DNA of 6,668 bases, from the NCBI GenBank assembly GCA_013287405.1, contig JABDDW010000076.1, positions 1 to 6,668 of the forward strand, in the 5' to 3' direction. This document shows, piece by piece, positions 5,996 to 6,668 of the stretch. This stretch comes from Deltaproteobacteria bacterium. GTDB taxonomy: Bacteria > Bdellovibrionota > Bdellovibrionia > JABDDW01. Position numbers and translations under genes: made by a program. Each line of letters starts with the position of its first letter. Within the stretch, counting starts at the first letter, position 1. Below the pieces are notes generated by a model. It saw nothing but the letters and a program-made list of their open reading frames with translations. It was not told where the DNA came from and did not search any database.

Positions 5996-6668
5996 CTATA
6001 AGGGGATATTGCCGTGCTTACGGGGCGGATTCACGTCCCTTTTATTTTTCAACATTTCTAGCGCGTCTATAATTCTTCGGCGAGTTTGTGAGGGCTCAAT
6101 CACTTCATCAATATAACCTAGCTCTGCCGCCTTATAGGGATTTGCAAAGGTGGTGCGATAATCCTCGGTTAATTTATCTTTAATCCGGGCATCGCCATTA
6201 GCTTTGAGAATCTGCTCTCGGAAGATAATGTTTACAGCTCCGTCAGGGCCCATCACGGCTATCTCAGCCGTTGGATAAGCCAAGTTCACATCGCCTCGCA
6301 GGTGTTTTGAAGACATAACGTCGTAAGCTCCTCCGTAGGCCTTTCTTGTGATGATTGTAATTTTGGGAACCGTGGCTTCGGCGTAGGCATAGAGAAGTTT
6401 AGCTCCGTGTCGAATGATGCCTCCGTATTCTTGTTCTGTCCCCGGTAGAAAGCCCGGCACGTCCACAAAAGTAACCAAAGGAATATTGAAGGCATCGCAG
6501 AACCTTACAAATCGTGCGGCTTTTACTGAAGCTTTGATGTCGAGGCACCCTGCGAGATTCAGTGGCTGGTTTGCTACAATACCTACACTTCGTCCGTTGA
6601 GTCTGGCAAAGCCGATAAGAATATTCCCTGCGTAGTGTTGTTGCACTTCAAGAAAATAACTCTCGTCC
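5996..6668 (-). CDS. pccB: propionyl-CoA carboxylase carboxyltransferase (beta) subunit, 5' end missing
   Basis: This is the C-terminal portion (about 223 residues) of a crotonase-fold carboxyltransferase that moves CO2 from carboxybiotin to propionyl-CoA, giving (S)-methylmalonyl-CoA. The open frame continues to the window edge: upstream of the GTG at 6646 it reads DESYFLE, which joins smoothly to [18 protein letters not shown], so that GTG is not the start. Visible family motifs are [77 protein letters not shown], and a C-terminal [11 protein letters not shown]. The Asp in AYGGAYDVM corresponds, as far as I can align by eye, to Asp422 of Streptomyces PccB, which favours propionyl- over acetyl-CoA. 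It is the first gene of the visible operon; its own promoter lies outside the window. Confidence 0.93.
   Translation of the reverse strand, partial: DESYFLEVQQHYAGNILIGFARLNGRSVGIVANQPLNLAGCLDIKASVKAARFVRFCDAFNIPLVTFVDVPGFLPGTEQEYGGIIRHGAKLLYAYAEATVPKITIITRKAYGGAYDVMSSKHLRGDVNLAYPTAEIAVMGPDGAVNIIFREQILKANGDARIKDKLTEDYRTTFANPYKAAELGYIDEVIEPSQTRRRIIDALEMLKNKRDVNPPRKHGNIPL

Overview
The window looks like chromosomal DNA from a Gram-negative bacterium of the Bdellovibrio type (Bdellovibrionota). The evidence for this is indirect: a polytopic membrane protein ending in a PilZ domain with an RWW...PRKR / DLSESG layout, a lipoprotein lytic transglycosylase, a sigma-54-type promoter, moderate GC (mid-40s % by eye), and a short GGTACC-N-GGTACC palindrome that falls inside genes. 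The genus is an inference and was not checked by any search.

Layout. At the left end a sigma-54-like -24/-12 promoter (49-63) precedes a small secreted protein gene on the + strand (106-465). All other genes are on the - strand. Read in their own direction (right to left) they are: the C-terminal part of a propionyl-CoA-type carboxyltransferase beta subunit running off the right edge (5996-6668), a biotin carboxylase (4485-5975), a biotin carboxyl carrier protein with an extra N-terminal region (3950-4477), the large subunit of methylmalonyl-CoA mutase (2401-3972), then after a 103-bp gap a lipoprotein SLT-type lytic transglycosylase (1212-2297) and a membrane PilZ-domain protein (436-1182). 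The PilZ gene overlaps the small secreted protein gene tail-to-tail by 30 bp. There is no gene-free stretch longer than about 105 bp.

How the genes work together. The four right-hand genes form a tight operon (gaps of 20 and 7 nt, then a 23-nt overlap). It encodes propionyl-CoA carboxylase, with its alpha subunit split into two polypeptides, plus methylmalonyl-CoA mutase. This is the route propionyl-CoA -> methylmalonyl-CoA -> succinyl-CoA used to burn odd-chain fatty acids and branched-chain amino acids. The B12-binding mutase subunit, the epimerase and the MeaB-type chaperone are not in the window. The transglycosylase and PilZ genes are 26-29 nt apart and are probably co-transcribed, which would pair a wall-cutting enzyme with a putative c-di-GMP receptor.

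The most unusual signal is a pair of near-identical palindromes (471-491 and 2165-2188). Both are read in the same frame on the - strand and insert the same peptide, VPGTFS, into two unrelated proteins: once in the linker behind the lipoprotein signal and once at the extreme C-terminus of the PilZ protein. They look like copies of a dispersed, protein-tolerated palindromic repeat.
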